A stretch of DNA of 64,000 nt from positions 80,218,533 to 80,282,532 of the forward strand of contig CM048845.1 in NCBI GenBank assembly GCA_026545225.1. The letters run 5' to 3'. Each line of letters starts with the position of its first letter. Position 1 is the first letter of the stretch. The stretch comes from Cornus controversa (Eukaryota > Streptophyta > Magnoliopsida > Cornales > Cornaceae). Under the pieces are notes generated by a model, which saw only the letters and a program-made list of their open reading frames with translations, made no database searches and had not been told where the DNA came from. Made by a program: the position numbers and the translations under genes. Shown here one piece after another: positions 11,237 to 25,250 of the stretch.

Positions 11237-14200
11237 CTAGTCTGCCAAAAAGTCATCGTCAATTTCTCCTACTTCAGATACTGGCCCTTCTGCAATGTTT
11301 ATCTCGTTCAGTCTTTGTAAACGTTTTGCACCTTTGTCATCCCGCCGGTTGAATGCAGAATATGTTTCAATGGATTTTTTTTCTGACATTTGATCTCCAT
11401 CATTTTCCTCTTCCACATCATCAGAGTATTTGAATGGTTTCTTGCAGACGCAAGAGGATGGATATTCGTGAAACTCACCTCGGCCAGGTCTCATCTCTTC
11501 TGGCTCCCCCATGAACCCTCTCTGGCATGCTTTAACTTTTCTAGCAAATGTAGCCCAATCCATCTTATCCCGTGCCATGAACAAAGCACTAAGCTTTTTT
11601 GCATTTGGTCTGATGGTCCTCTTATGCCCCATGTACCTCCTTTGACCCATGAAAATAAAAGAAATAAACATGTTTTTCACCAAGGTAAAACAACAGCATA
11701 TAAATAGAAAGAGTCCTAAAAATATGACGATAACAACAGATTTATTTTCTTACCTTCGGCCTGCAAGAATCTTGGCCATGTTTCCATTATTATTGGCGAT
11801 AAAGACATCACTCTCATCACAAACAATGTAGTCAATGGCAGCTAGACGAGAAGAGAAGGGAAGAAAAGTTTTCAGATCTTCGCTGGCAAGCATCTCCTTT
11901 GTGTAGAAGTTTGGAAAGAGCTCTCTGAGAGGCCGCAGAGTCTCTTCTCCCCCATATATTTCACCAGATGCAACATAAAGATATGTATCATTTTTAAATC
12001 CAAGTGCCCGCAGCATCAAACCCACTTCATGTGGAGTAAGTGGGCATTTCCCCCGCTTTCTCTCTCCCTCTGGACTTAAATCCTACACCGAAAACAAGAA
12101 GGAAAAAGTAGAGGAAACTATAAAACTTGCTAAAATACCAGAATATGGAACAAGAAAATCCCAATTTGCCCCTCATAAGCATGATGCAACCTATCCTCTA
12201 GCATTTAGTGCATGCATTTTGAAAAATTTATGATGGTCGCATGGTATAACAAAACATGTAACTTCCACATATCAAAGACAGCATTTTTTTTCCATTTTCT
12301 TCTCTCTACCAGTCTTGAAACTTTGACCCATGGCTTGGAAGTTAAGACCCAAAGCCACCAAGGCACAGGTAGACAGGTAAGACAGCATATCATCATCGAA
12401 CAATTGCTTTGTGATGAAACAGAAGATATCGAGATGAAGTATCATTAAAAACAGGAATCTCACAGGTAATGTTGTCCACCGTTTCCTGATCTCACCAAGC
12501 TCGTATCTTTCTTTTTCACCTCCACCATAGTAACACCCAGAGAATGCTAGCATATCAGGTTCAAACCTGTCATAGAAATAATTTCAGACAACAAACAAAA
12601 TATGAAAGAAAAGATGAAAGATATAGAAATAAACAACATAGATGAGTGAGTGCGTTTCCACATGCAAGGGATGCAAAATGCACTTGATTATTTGGGGTTG
12701 CCTGTCATTACTGGGACAGGTTTGGGAGCACTCAAATGGGTTACAAGTGGGTTTGAGGAGAAGTCTGTAAATTGGACTTGGTTCTGGCAGAGTCAGGGAT
12801 GAGAGGGAACCTGCCCTGCCCTGCCCCGCCCCAATTGTGTAGATATTTTACAATATTACCCTTGTCATTTCCAAAATAATACAGTTACTGATATACATAT
12901 ATGTATAACCCTATTTGAGATTTCCATATCCATTCGTGCAAATATTATTTTCATAACATCCACACTTGCCCTAAACACCAGAATTAGCTGAAGATTGTCA
13001 GAGTCGTTAAACTTATAAAAGTTCACTTGTTCCAAGTCTAGTTCAGACGTGGGACAGCTCTTACAATCCATCAGTTGGATATAAAGGTGAAGGATGTGAA
13101 TTATAAAATCATCCAAGTCAAAATATAAGCTGAATGTATGGTGCACCAACCTTTATCAAAAGGAAGTGGCTTCACTGGGACTATTCATTGCCACAATTTC
13201 GTACATGTAAGCATGACACATGTAACAAAAGACAAAGCTCTTCAGTCTTTCCAAGTGAAAATTTACTTATTTACTTTGATGGTAGAAATAGGCTGTTCAA
13301 ACATTACCCATGCACCCCATTGAGTAATAAAGCTCCACGTAGACTAAAATTATTTTATGGCGACTGCCCTATTATGAGTTCAGATGGATTAGGAAGAGGT
13401 TACTTTTCCCATGGCAGGGTTGGGGTCCTTGGGGAAGCGAGTAGTGCCCCCAAACCCAGCCTGTACCCATCCATATACATGTGTTTGTGTAAATATTTTC
13501 TCTATGTGGTGGGGTTTGGAATTCTTAATGTCCTGAAAACACCTTAAAGTGAGAATATCAATACCAGCTTATGAGCATTATCTCAGATATATCAAACTAT
13601 CAATATGGGAGAGAAGAATAAACAAAAAAGGCACTTCATAGAAGTGCATACTGATGGACAAGGAGGGGAAACACTCTTTTCCAAGTATCAAAGTCAAATT
13701 TATACAAGGAAAAATGCTTATAAAAGATATATATATATATATAAGAAAAAACAAAGTCCAATCTGCATCTGTTATCACTAGCTTCTTTAATTTGAAATTT
13801 CTACCCAGTACAAGGAACTGAGGATCTCGAAGCAAGTTACACTGGAAATTACCAAAATGAAATGTATGGACTATTTAAAAAATTGAAATTCAAAAGCATG
13901 ATATATTTGGTGGCAATGTTACCAGACATGATTAACATCCAGATTCCAACAATAGAAGGCCAACATTTTGTTCCCAAACGGCACACTTAATAGGAATGCA
14001 AATGCAACTAGTAGTGAGAATTTCATAAGTAAATCAGACAATCATATAGAAGCAGGAGCATATTTCTTCTACCAAATATCAACTTAAAGGGCCATGCTAA
14101 CACTTAGCAACAAGCTCGCATTAGTTCAGAGAACAATACAGGATTCGCATGGTGGCATAAATACATCTCTTTACTAGCAGTTGACATTGGAAGAATAAAC

Positions 14201-17200
14201 ACATAAGAATGAGAAACCCACATGCTCGTTTGTTCTGCTTTTACCTCTTCTGTATGTGGGTGTTTTGGGTAGTGGGTGGGAAGAGAGCGATATATAGAGA
14301 TCTTGCATGATTATTCTAGTGCAAACCCAAAGAAAGGCATGACCACGATAAATACAGCCTTACCAGATTATCAGATGATGTTCAAGAAAAGACAAACAAA
14401 GGCGTGGGTTCTATTTTACACAAATGGAAGTGCACTATTTGAATTACATAAATTGACATTGCTTTGCATACTTGCATGGTGAACTTTTAAGCAAATATTG
14501 GCTCATCGTTCAATATTATGAGTAGAAACAACAAACCTCAAGTGAACTGCAATATAACGTTTTGCCATCTTACGCATTCTCATCACAAGTTTCTGACCAA
14601 GCTGCCTAATAGGTTTTGTAAATCTTAAGGCATGATAATTGACCCGGCAACGCAACTTTTGTAACTCATCATCGAGGTTACTAGCAAGCCTGTAATCGAA
14701 CTTCGTCAATTGCACAACCTACAAAAAAATTTGGAGCGATAACTGTCATCAATCAGAATAACATTTGCAAGGTCCATATTTCAGCATGACAACCAAGTTA
14801 ATCAGGGATTTCAAGTAACTACAGATAGGAAACTGAAGCTGTTCAATTACAGTTCTATTGTACAGAGGTACTATCAATTAATATAATTCATGATTTTCCA
14901 AACTTCAGCTGGCAAGTGAATACTAGTGCCCAAAAGAATAGTAAAACAAAAAGCTCAATAAAGTATAAACTCACTTGTGTATAATTAATCATGAAAACAT
15001 TAATTACAATAATGAGTCAAATAGCTTCCTTACACGTCGCCTCTGGAGTATTGGCAGTACTTGATCCAAATAATATTCAGGTTCTGATTTCCTTGGAACA
15101 CGCATTGTATATGGGGGCTTTTCCATGGATTTCATAACTTTATATGGGACTCTTTTAACAATGGTAACATCCTTTGCAAGGGACAAGATGAACCAATCAA
15201 CATCAAAAATGTTGAGAAAGTCACTGCATGTCAAATAAAATGTATTCAATGAGAAAATGATTGTAAATTTAACTATCTATTGTGACCATGAATAAAATCA
15301 TACAACCTATAATTTGTTTTCTTTGTTTTCCCCATTTTGTTTGCTAATAATGATACAGCTTATATACTACAAATAAGTTGATGCAACCTTAACTCACCTA
15401 TCATCCTTCCAGAATGAATGATGATCCAACTCAGGTACAACTAAAGTAGCATTGAGAATCCGAGCAACAACTACAGCATCAGTTATCTAAGTTCATGAAA
15501 TGGATTGCAAACTTTAGATTATTTACATTGAAAAGTAGAAACGACAAGCAGATTTTAAAAGCCCGAGGACAACATTCCACTATAGATATTTAATGGAACA
15601 CATACATATAGTACGGAATATTTCAACTTACTCCTGTTCTTTGTTGGTTCAGCCCTCCACTTGTTGCAATAAGTAAATAGCCATTTGACAATTGCTCACG
15701 CACAGCAGCTATATATCACGATTGGCAAATGTTAGGTTTTGACTATTTTTATGACTTGCTAAAAGTAAATGTGGAAAACCACCCCAAGTATTAAGCCACA
15801 GGAAGCTCTGGACATTTGAAAGATCAACAAGTAATGCAGGGCAAGCTACAATGGGGAAAATGATGCTTCTACAAAAGATAATCCAGTCAAACTCAAACTA
15901 AATTCACCAGATAATGTTGTGTAACGTCTAAAATTGTTTCAGTAACATTATGCAGCAATTGGCAAAAGAAAGCATCATCAATAAATTTTTCAAGACTTCA
16001 TGAATAGCTATAAAATATATTTGCTGAAAATAAAAATGCGAGAGAAGAACTCCAGCGTATATAGTAAATATGGCATTACATAACGAAAAATAATCCAAAG
16101 TAGTTCAGAGGTTGTTAAGCATGCATATAAGGAACTTCAGTGGTCAACCATATTGAATGCTTCATTTTTTAGGAATACCTTCTGGTCAAAAAAGAGCAAA
16201 ATGCTAAAAGTGAGTAATACTCTTATTCATGGCCCACAAAACATTCCTATGCAAATGTTGACCCCTAATTCAACCGTCCTACCAAGAAAACTTGATAATG
16301 TAACAAAGAGTGCTCACTGTTGAGCCCAGAAACAAAAGAAATTGAAAGAAAGGGTTGAATGGACAAAGAACGAGACGTAACTCTTGGACTGGAAATCCCG
16401 ATAACAGGACACTATTCTAAGGCTTCAAGAAATCAAGTTTGATGATCAGAATTTGTAGCGGGAAAAACAACTTAGAAATCACCATATTGATCGTGCTTGC
16501 AGTAGGTTAGGGAGAATAAATTGTCTTAATCATTCATGTAAAGAAAAAAAAAAGTTTAGATTTAATCATTAATAAGATACATAACTTCACATTCCACAGA
16601 GAATACCAAAATGACAAAGTTCTTCAAAACCTTTTTTTTAAAAAAACAATGAGTAAGAGTCCCATACTTTGTGAAAATAGAGGATTGGGATCCTAGATAA
16701 ACATATTACAAGAGCAGCAAAAGAAAACTACTCTATATATACACTAAATCAACAGATACTCATAAAAAATATCATGTTATTTCTCTTCCCAAATTGTCTG
16801 AAGAAAAGCTAAAAGGGACGAATTCAAAGAAGCGCATCTAAAAATTGACGGCACTACAACTGACTCTGAAAATTATAGATGTTCTTCAGCATGGACCACT
16901 GCAAACCAAATCCAGTAAGTAGGCAACACCAGATAGAAATAGAAAAGGGAAAGGCAGCAGAAGATTATCAACATTCCAGGCCACGGCTTGGCAAATAACA
17001 CATCTCAAGGGAATAGACCAGTTCCTAAAAAAACTGATAATCTGCGAGTAGCATTCTGAAAAATTATCAACCAAACAAAGAATGCCATCATAAAAAAAAG
17101 GGGAAAAAAAAACTGGGAACTTATAATATAGTTCTCTAGGGAAGGAATCATTGTTCGTTCTCTCAATGATGAAACCAGAAATTTTTGAGATAATTAAATA

Positions 17201-20200
17201 GCTGAACGACCTTGACTGGAATAAACCATGATGCAATATTCCTTATAAAAATAAAAGTTAAGTTATAATAGATGTCCCAAACATCAATCTTAAACAAATC
17301 ATATAAAATAAAATTTGCTGCTCAGAAGTTAGCCACATGCAGAGATATTAAATTTCAGTTATCACTAAAGCACGCAACATAACTATATCAGTAACAGCTA
17401 AAACTCCTATGTCAATTGGCATTCCTAGAAAATTTATGTACCCAACCATTATAATTTTACTTACAGTAAAAGGTAACTGTAGCAAATCAAGTACTGTTTC
17501 AGATTCTGATTAACAAAGTGCCAAAGCACGAGTATGTGATAATAGAAAAGTACAAGCGGGTACAGCAATATAAATGATATACAATAGTACTTACTGAAAA
17601 GAAAAAAGAAGTCGATATTCTATAAGCCATGCAAAACTCTCTGCAATAAACTATAGGAATTGGAAATTGATAAGCTAACTTACAAGTAAAACGAGGGCCT
17701 CTTTCACTGCATCCATAGTAAAACTTTGAGAATGTTGACTTCCAAATATCAACTGGTGCATGACTGCCCCCATTCTATAATGTAAGAATCAATAATATTT
17801 TATGAATGAAGCGATCAACATCATGAGACAAATAACCATCAGTGTACAAAGGCACATACTTACATAGACAGAGAAAACACATGCATGCACAAAATAATAA
17901 TAATGAACCCAACCAAAAAAAAAAAGGTTCATTTATTTAGCTCTTTGGCGGTAAACGCTAAAATTGATAATTCATTCCAGGACAGTACACGCCAAAAGCA
18001 CAAAATTAAACCTACCAAAAGAAAAAAAAAATCACTATATGGCACAAATTCATATACATTTATTTTCAAACCCAATTTTCACTTACAATTCTCTTAGGTT
18101 CACAAGGAGTGTCTACAATGAGATAGCACATGATCAAACACTGAGAGTTGTCAATTTAAGAAGAACAAGCATTTGCAAACTAAGAAGTCAGTTTCACCCA
18201 TCAACATTCTGTCATTAAATCGTTAACAACATTTAGAGAAAGCAAGACATAATCAACTCAACAAATCCTTTTCCCAACTACTTGGAGTATGGATACCATA
18301 AATTATTTTCCATATACTAGCCAAAGCTGTCACCAAAATTATATCATGTAAATGTTCATTATCAATTGATTTAAAATACTTTCCATTAAGTCTTGCCAAC
18401 TAATGGGCCTGACAATCTTGCACCGGATTATATCAAAGCACAGCAATGTACCAAACAATGACATTAGGAATTCAGTAATTATGATGGCCTCAAAGAGAGA
18501 AAGGTGATTGTTTACTGTTTAGTGTCTTATTCCAGTCACAACCGATTCCAAATCCAAGAAAAAGAAGGGTTTGTTAGGTAGTTGAGAGCCAACATAACAT
18601 CTTTGTCGGACCCTTATGTAAGATCCAGTAGATACATGATATACAAATATATATAGATGTCAAGATCAAGCTACATTTTTACATAAAAAAAATAGCACAA
18701 GGACGATGCTATAATGTCAACGGAGAACTTGTGGACATAATTTCTACTACGCAAGACACTTTCAGCCATGAAAACTAGGTAGTCATATACTTAAAAATAA
18801 ATAAATAAACTAGGTAGTTATATCTCAAACTTTCATCCACAACTCTAACAAAGGGAAATTTAGGTGTGCCATTAATAACAACTAATCCTGAGGGAGATTA
18901 GGTTTGGATATGTAAATGAACTAAGAACACCAAAATCTTTAACTCAACAAAGCTTAATTCAACTATTTGGGATCACTTAACTCCATGCTGTAGAGATGCG
19001 AAGCCATTAGTACCTTCTATGACACAATTGCAGTGTCGCCAACCAGATTCACTGTCTTCTCATAAGGAATTTAAGCAGTTCAAGACCTCACAAGAAATCA
19101 CTCTTTATAATTTCTGGTATCATAACACAGTGTGCATATCTTACCGTAGTGTCTTTTTATTTTCATTTTTCTCTTTGTCAAATATATATAATATACACAG
19201 CATTTACATGGGAAAAACAAAAGAACCTAAGAAAAATATATACATCACAAAATTTGTATGTAAAGTGCTCACTGAAAAAGGGAATGTTAGCTACCCCAAT
19301 GTAAAGGGTATCAGAAATATAAAAACTAAGAGAGACGGTGTTTTCAAATTTTCCCAAGTAAAAGAAAATGATACATGAAATGCCAACCACGGCAATGAGA
19401 CCCAACTGTGAATCTAATTGGTATCAAAGACAGGTAGTTCCACCATATATATATATATATATTTCAAGACCTCCTGAATGAAAACAAACCAAAAAGAAAA
19501 AAGGACTCCTAGGAAATGAAAAAGAAAAATTAAAAACATATCTTGTTTCTCAAAATCTAGCTGAGTCATTGTGGTAAGCATTTAATATTCGAATATCCAG
19601 AAAAGCCTCAAGTATACTTCCAAATTCTTACTCCCTTCCTTTCATTATTTATTTATTTTTGTAAGTCTTCCTTTCATTATTTTTTCATGGCAACAAAGGG
19701 ATGCTGAAAGACTTATCTGACTTTTAAAAGTCAAGTGCTTTTGGCCCCTCATTTTAGTACCTCAAACATCGTTTTCAATCTTCTGTCCCTGTTTTTTCTA
19801 GAGAGAAAAAAGAGATGTTTGATGCAATTTCGTAACCAACATGCAAAACTCTTCTGTCCCTTCTTCTTATAAGAAAAGAGTCTTCCTTTGGATTCATCAC
19901 ACAGAATTATAGCAGTTGCAAAGAAACATTCTTCAACGCTAAGCTTGTATTCTGATTCATCAGAGATTACAGAGGGAGGGAGACAGACATAAAGAGAGAC
20001 TGCTAGAAACAATTGAACTTTACCTAAATTCAGAAAAAATAAGAGAGAAAGCAAGAAGAGAGATTACATAAGCGCAACATAAATAACTACAAAACCTAAA
20101 TTTTACCATGGAAGAAACTACAGCGAGAGATAGAACAGAGTGCTAGAAACTATTAATTGTCACGCTTTAATTCAGAAGAAATCAGAGAGAAACAGAAATT

Positions 20201-20382
20201 GCGAGAAAAAGGAGAATTTCACTCAACATTTCAACTCTAAATTAAAGTAAATAAACTGTATAATTTGTCACAACATTCAATTCCAATTCCAACAAATTAC
20301 ATAAGGGTCCCCAAAACAGTAAATTTCAAACATCCCAGACTCTAATTCATAACAAATGTGGTTGTTCTAGTGGGTGATATAT

Positions 20383-20414
<32 letters not shown>

Positions 20415-20677
20415 TATAGTACCAATTTATTGTACAAACGCCTTTTCACCAGTCGCTGCGAGTACCATTCAAGATCAGAAGCCACATGGCCAGTGAAGAG
20501 CGAAATCAAACCCAAGGTAAAGAGCATCAAACCACACACAAACGACCATGAGATCGATCGTCTCTGCGGCGACGAGGACGACGACGAGGACGATCTCCAA
20601 CAAAAATGCAGTTTAGGCTGATCCACCTTAGCCCAGACCAACACTGCACTAAACCTCCAAGCTTTGGCCACACCCAT
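11237..20677 (-). CDS. O-fucosyltransferase family protein (9 exons, complete)
   Basis: Minus-strand exons in coding order: 20677-20423, 17774-17684, 15708-15632, 15486-15398, 15223-15034, 14718-14537, 12566-12464, 12082-11754, 11639-11237. They total 1719 nt, 572 aa plus stop, with every junction in frame and GT-AG. Exon 1 encodes a basic Ser-rich N-terminus and one hydrophobic segment (about residues 44-66), a type II signal anchor suggesting a Golgi enzyme. The O-FucT domain follows: GCSERGPRF, LLIATSGGLNQQRTG, NATLVVPELDHHSFW, FDVDWFI, VVQLTKFDYRL, RCRVNYHALRF, IAVHLRFEPDMLAFSGC, GKCPLTPHEVGLMLRALGF, YVASGEIYGG and NNNGNMAKILAGRRRYMGHK. The C-terminus is acidic (DDDFLAD). The match is to plant GDP-fucose O-fucosyltransferase-like proteins of the At1g76270 group (from memory). 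The acceptor is unknown; cell-wall glycan or protein substrates are both possible. I start at ATG 20677, which gives the anchor. The next gene converges on it. Confidence 0.92.
12567..14536 (-). other. Intron 6 of the O-fucosyltransferase-like gene
   Basis: This 2-kb intron has no exon-like sequence or clear transposon. It contains an (AT)n tract near 13727-13743 and a short CCCTG/CCCCG repeat near 12811-12831. Confidence 0.6.
15709..17683 (-). other. Intron 2 of the O-fucosyltransferase-like gene
   Basis: AT-rich intron of about 2 kb between the exons encoding GCSERGPRF and AVREQLSNGY. Nothing else was recognised in it. Confidence 0.6.
17775..20422 (-). other. Intron 1 of the O-fucosyltransferase-like gene
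   Basis: This intron of about 2.6 kb follows the signal-anchor exon. It contains an (AT)n tract at 19447-19462 and, at its 5' end, an (AG)n tract at 20391-20414 only nine bases from the exon-1 donor. No further genes were seen. Confidence 0.6.
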
Positions 20678-20816
20678 CGCTGTACTCAGATACCACACTT
20701 GATAATAATCTCATATTACACCAAATATCTACAGCTCTCTCTTTAATGCCTGCCTCTGAGTCAGATATAAATGCTACTGTGGAAAACAATGGAACACTGT
20801 TGCTTCCTGAATTTCA

Positions 20817-20846
20817 AAACCCTAATCGGAACTCGAATTAGGGTTT
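20817..20846. promoter_or_regulatory. Inverted pair of telobox motifs upstream of the O-fucosyltransferase-like gene
   Basis: AAACCCTAA at 20817-20825 and its reverse complement TTAGGGTTT at 20838-20846 lie 140-170 bp upstream of the chosen ATG. Teloboxes are common close to transcription starts of growth-related plant genes. Whether these are in the promoter or the 5' UTR is unknown. Function is inferred from the motif only. Confidence 0.45.
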
Positions 20847-21070
20847 TAACCGCCCACCATATCATATGATCACTACGGCACGGAGTTCTTAAAAAGCGGG
20901 CACCTGTAGAGCTTTTTTAGAGAGAGAAAGTACCTTCCCATTCGATGCTATTCATGGTGACTTGGTGAGTACTTATACTAGTAAGTAATATAAAAGGAAT
21001 TTCAAATATGTGGACTGTTACAGATCGTGATATCTATATACAGCAACAGATCGTGATATGTGTATAACTC

Positions 21071-21094
21071 TGTGTGTGTGTGTGTGTGTGTGTT
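21071..21094. repeat. (GT)n microsatellite
   Basis: An uninterrupted run of tg dinucleotides about 24 bp long lies upstream of the O-fucosyltransferase-like gene. Confidence 0.9.
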
Positions 21095-21699
21095 TAGCAA
21101 TAAATAGCAGGTAACAAACCTAACGGCGGCTCACTAGTGAAGATCCGTTCTGGGAAATACCTGTAACTGGGGGTGAAAATGGAAATTCAATGGAAAATGT
21201 GACCGCTAATTAATTTGTACTTTTGGGCGAGTGTGACACTGTCCTCGAAGTTGGAACTGATTTTGTGTGTCACTGTTTTTTATGCATATAAAAGTCATAG
21301 AAAATGGAAATTGAGTGAATAATGTGACCCCTAATTGACCGGTAGCTTAAAGTGCGTGTGAGAATTAATTGGTTTGTTTCAATTCTTTTCAACCTCAAAT
21401 TCAAACCGAATTGTTGACAATAATTTTTAAATTTTAAAAATCATAATCAAACCATTCCATCAATTAATCAAACCAATTTGTAGAGTCCAATTTGGCCCCT
21501 TAAAATTTATCAGTTCTAACACTTTTTGTGCATCCCTAAATTTTATTACAGAGACAAAGACACTGTGGGCTAAGGTCAATGTGGCTAAAAAAAATAATCT
21601 TTAAAAAATGAAAAATTAAATTTTAGTAATTAAAATAAAACAAATTTGTTACACGATAACCATAAATTTCAAAAAGATAAATAGTCACCAAATTAAAAA

Positions 21700-21925
21700 A
21701 GACAATACTTATCTACTCACCGTTGTGTAGGTGAGTCCTCCTAATTACTGATGTGTTCAAGTATAAAATGAACACATCATCTTTCATTACAAAATTAAAT
21801 TTAATATACAATAAATAAGTATAATAAATGAGATTGATCTTATTTATTATATTTATTTATTACACTTTAAAACTGATGTGTTCATTTTTTATTGGAACAC
21901 ATCAACGGTCAGGTAAGTATTGTCC
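21700..21925. mobile_element. Mutator-type MITE, 226 bp
   Basis: The ends are inverted repeats: left AGACAATACTTATCTACTCACC, right (reverse complement) GGACAATACTTACCTGACC. Internal words also mirror each other, with gatgtgttca and tgaacacatca present in both halves. The 9-bp direct repeat AATTAAAAA flanks both ends (21691-21699 and 21926-21934), matching Mutator-type insertion. It has no coding capacity. Confidence 0.75.
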
Positions 21926-22093
21926 AATTAAAAATAGAATGATTGGTTGGTGACAATTTAAACTCTATTCCTTAAATACCCTCCTTTATTTGTTAAAAAC
22001 TCTCTTTGAAACACAATGCAATGAATTGAAAAGAGAAAGTAACTAAAATGCAATCAACCCTTAATTTCCATCATATCATTCGTATTAGTCTTA

Positions 22094-22304
22094 GGCTCTA
22101 TTTGGCAGAGCTTTTGCTTCGGCTTTTACGGAGAAGAAAAAGAGAAGCAGAAGCTAAATCAGGAAACTGGTACTCACCACCTTCCTTTAAACGCTCTTTT
22201 TGGACTCCGAAACTCTTCCACTTTACCAATTCAAACACTCTCTAATACAGCTTTTGAATTTGAAAAGCCAAAAGTCGCTTTGAAAAGCCAATCCAAACAT
22301 GGCC
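22094..22304. mobile_element. Tourist-like (PIF/Harbinger) MITE, 211 bp
   Basis: The left end reads GGCTCTATTTGG and the right end, in reverse complement, reads GGCCATGTTTGG. Both resemble the GGnnnTGTTTGG termini of plant Harbinger MITEs. Mirrored gctttt/aaaagc words continue inward. The trinucleotide TTA lies outside both ends (22091-22093 and 22305-22307), the target duplication expected for this superfamily. Confidence 0.7.
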
Positions 22305-24060
22305 TTAGTCTGAACACAAATCCAATAATCAACATGAATCAAAAGGGTAGCACTTAATTGAAAATATAATTTGCCTATTCATGAAAAAGCAAAAGGGGAA
22401 AAAAATAATTGGATCGAGATGCTGAGAAATAAATATATACATCAGCCATAAGAATTGGCAATAAGAAAGTTAAACAATAAAAGCAAAAACAAATCTTAAA
22501 GGGCAAACAAATAATAGTTTTAATCCATTTGTGGAGTCGGCTCATTCATTCACTACCAAAAATCGGACTAATATGGTTTTCCACCTGCCTTGAATCATTT
22601 TCTTTTCTTTATTTTTATTGTTTTAGTTCACTCACTTGAGTAATCAAAAAAAGAAAATGCATATATTACCCTTTACGGTGATGGAATTCACCAAGTGTGT
22701 GTGTGTGTGTGAGAGAGAGAGGGAGAGAGAAAAAAAAGTAACATTTTGATTTAGGGTTGGTTGTTTATTTTAGTTCCTCTTTCTTTGATTCATTTGCATT
22801 GAGTGTACACGGAGAGATTTGCAAAAAATAAAGAAGGGTAGATTTGGTTGTTATTTATCCTTTTTTGTAGCTTTATAATCACTATATAACAAATTTGTTT
22901 AACTTTGGTCACTAAAGTCTAAACCCCAAAAAAATAAAATAAAAAATTCTTCCTCTCTAAAAAAACTCTTCTTTTACTTTTTTTCCTTTTCAAATTTCTT
23001 GTATCACTTAAAAAAATTTGCATTCTCCTTCAATAAAGTCATATTTTTTTTCTTCTTTTTTTACTACATATTTTTTGTAAATAATGACATATTATTTAAA
23101 TTTTATTTGAATTTTGATCATTGCACTTTTGCCCCTCCTAAAATAAATTCTTGACTCTGTTTTATCGTGTTCAGAGTGACGGAAAGATACATATCTATAA
23201 GATTATCATTCATCTTTTATTTTCCTTATAAAATGTTGTATTACCTAATCATTATAAAACTAGAAAACAAATTTACATGCTTGTCATTTTGGATTTTTAT
23301 TATTGCAATTAAGTAATGACCCTACTTTTATGAGTAGATCTACTCTTGAGGGTGTTCCTGTGGTGAGTGGCACTCTAACGAAACCTTCTTCTTTTTTTAC
23401 CTCTTTAATTTACATAAAAAGGAAAAACATTACAAATTTTTTCCTCACAAGAGTTAACCATGACTAGTGGCATACCTTCATTGTAGGTACTATAAACATC
23501 CATGTCATATATAAAGAATGTGTAAAAAATAGTCATTCAATTGGAACAGTTTCTTTTTTCGTTTTGGAAGTTTAAAGACTTATGGAACAAGACTAAAGAT
23601 TTCGGGAGAAAGTTATATACATCTATTTTAAAGTTGTGAAGAAAGTTATATACATCAATCTTAGAGTTGTAATTGAATTGGTAACTTTATGTTAGATAAT
23701 GTATAAGAATCCTTGTTCAAGAATGAATTAGTTTTGGAGAATTTATAAATAAATATAGGGTTAAAAGAAAAAATGGAGAGAGATAGAGGAAAGATGTAAG
23801 GTGTTGGTGAGTACTGTGAGGAAAGGAGAGTGTTTATGTAATTACGGGAGGAATATGCCAAGAGAGAGTAAAAGAGTATGTGTGGTAGACATATTTTTCG
23901 CGTGTTATATATTCTCTTCTCAATTATAGTAAAATCTCTCTCTATGGACGTAGTAGCCCTACAGTTGAGTGAATCATGTAAAATATTGTGTTGTGCGTAG
24001 ATGTGTTTGATTTTTATCTTCATATATGTTTGTATGATTATTTATGTAATGATTGTGAGT
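22305..24060. other. AT-rich intergenic stretch
   Basis: No gene is supported. There is a (GT)n/(GA)n microsatellite at 22696-22730 and several A- or T-rich runs. A short direct duplication of agaaagttatatacatc occurs near 23610 and 23641. Confidence 0.5.
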
Positions 24061-25250
24061 TGCGCGGTACGGAAGCAGTTGCGAAAAGTATTTTAGAACC
24101 TAGAAGGGGGTGAATAGGATCACTTGCTTGTTTGCTTAATTTTTAATTAATTCAATTTTAAGTCCAATTAATCAAATAATTAAAGAAGCAAATAAATAAA
24201 GTACAAGTAAAGAAAAGAATGCACCAGATATACGTGGAAACCTAAGACGGGAAAAACCACGGAGGGAGGCGGCACGCCTCAGGGAACCAATTTACTATGA
24301 TGAAGTAAAGTACAACAGACTCTGTCTCAGTCTCACACCCCTCTTCACTCTGTCAAGGATCTGATGCAGAACACTTCAGGCTTATGATTGCGACAACACG
24401 TCCAACTGCTGCAGAAACGTCACCACCCTTACAGAAAGGTTACTGGAATAACCAAAATACTCAACAAGTATTTCGTTCCCTTCGTAGTGCAATCTGGTCA
24501 CATTTCTTCCTCAGCAAACAAGCAAGTGAAGAACCTTCAATCCAATATTCTGATCAGCAAATAGATGTCATGCAGTTGAGCAGCTAATCAGAAGTAGAAC
24601 ACCATCCTAAAAATTACTCGTGTAGTATGGATGTGTGTTCTTAAAAATATATAACCCTAATTATATTGTATATACTTTCTCTCTCTAAAAATAATATTTC
24701 AGGGCATATTTTGTAGAGAAAATATGAATACATATATATAGGCAAGAAAGTTCTAATTCTACTTGGAAAAGAAGTTGAATACCAAAATAGAACTCTCCTA
24801 AAAGTTTCAAACCCAATAGGAATTAGAATTTTCATCAAAATCTATTTCTTATTTGGAACAGGCTAAGTGGGACTGGTGCCAAATAAATAGGACCGGTGGG
24901 ACTTTTTGAAAACTTGCAGAAACTAAACTACCAAGAAAAGTTGGACCGGTCCTAAATATTGGGGACCGGTCCTATTTTGAAAAAATCTTAATTTTTCATT
25001 AAACCCCTAGTTTTTCAAAATAGGCTCGGAAATAAAAAGTGCAGAGTGTCCTCGCCATACTTACCTGTACTATATGGTGTTCTAACTGATTTATCGGCTT
25101 TCATGCACTTGAGTGTCAGCTCGAAGTTATCGATGATCGATACAAAGAATAATCCAAAAATTACAACTTGATCAATCAAGTTTTGATCACTGAAATATGC
25201 CAATTACAAATTTATATCTCACAATGATATGATTCCGTTGTGCCAAATGA
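24061..25250. repeat. Probable retrotransposon-derived sequence, unclassified
   Basis: Segments such as ctagaagggggtgaatagga (about 24100) and gatatacgtggaaacctaag (about 24228) are of a kind I recall from plant LTR-retrotransposon-like repeats. The motif ggaccggtcct recurs near 24890-24980. No ends, target duplication or protein domain were found, so this is only a suspicion. Confidence 0.3.
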
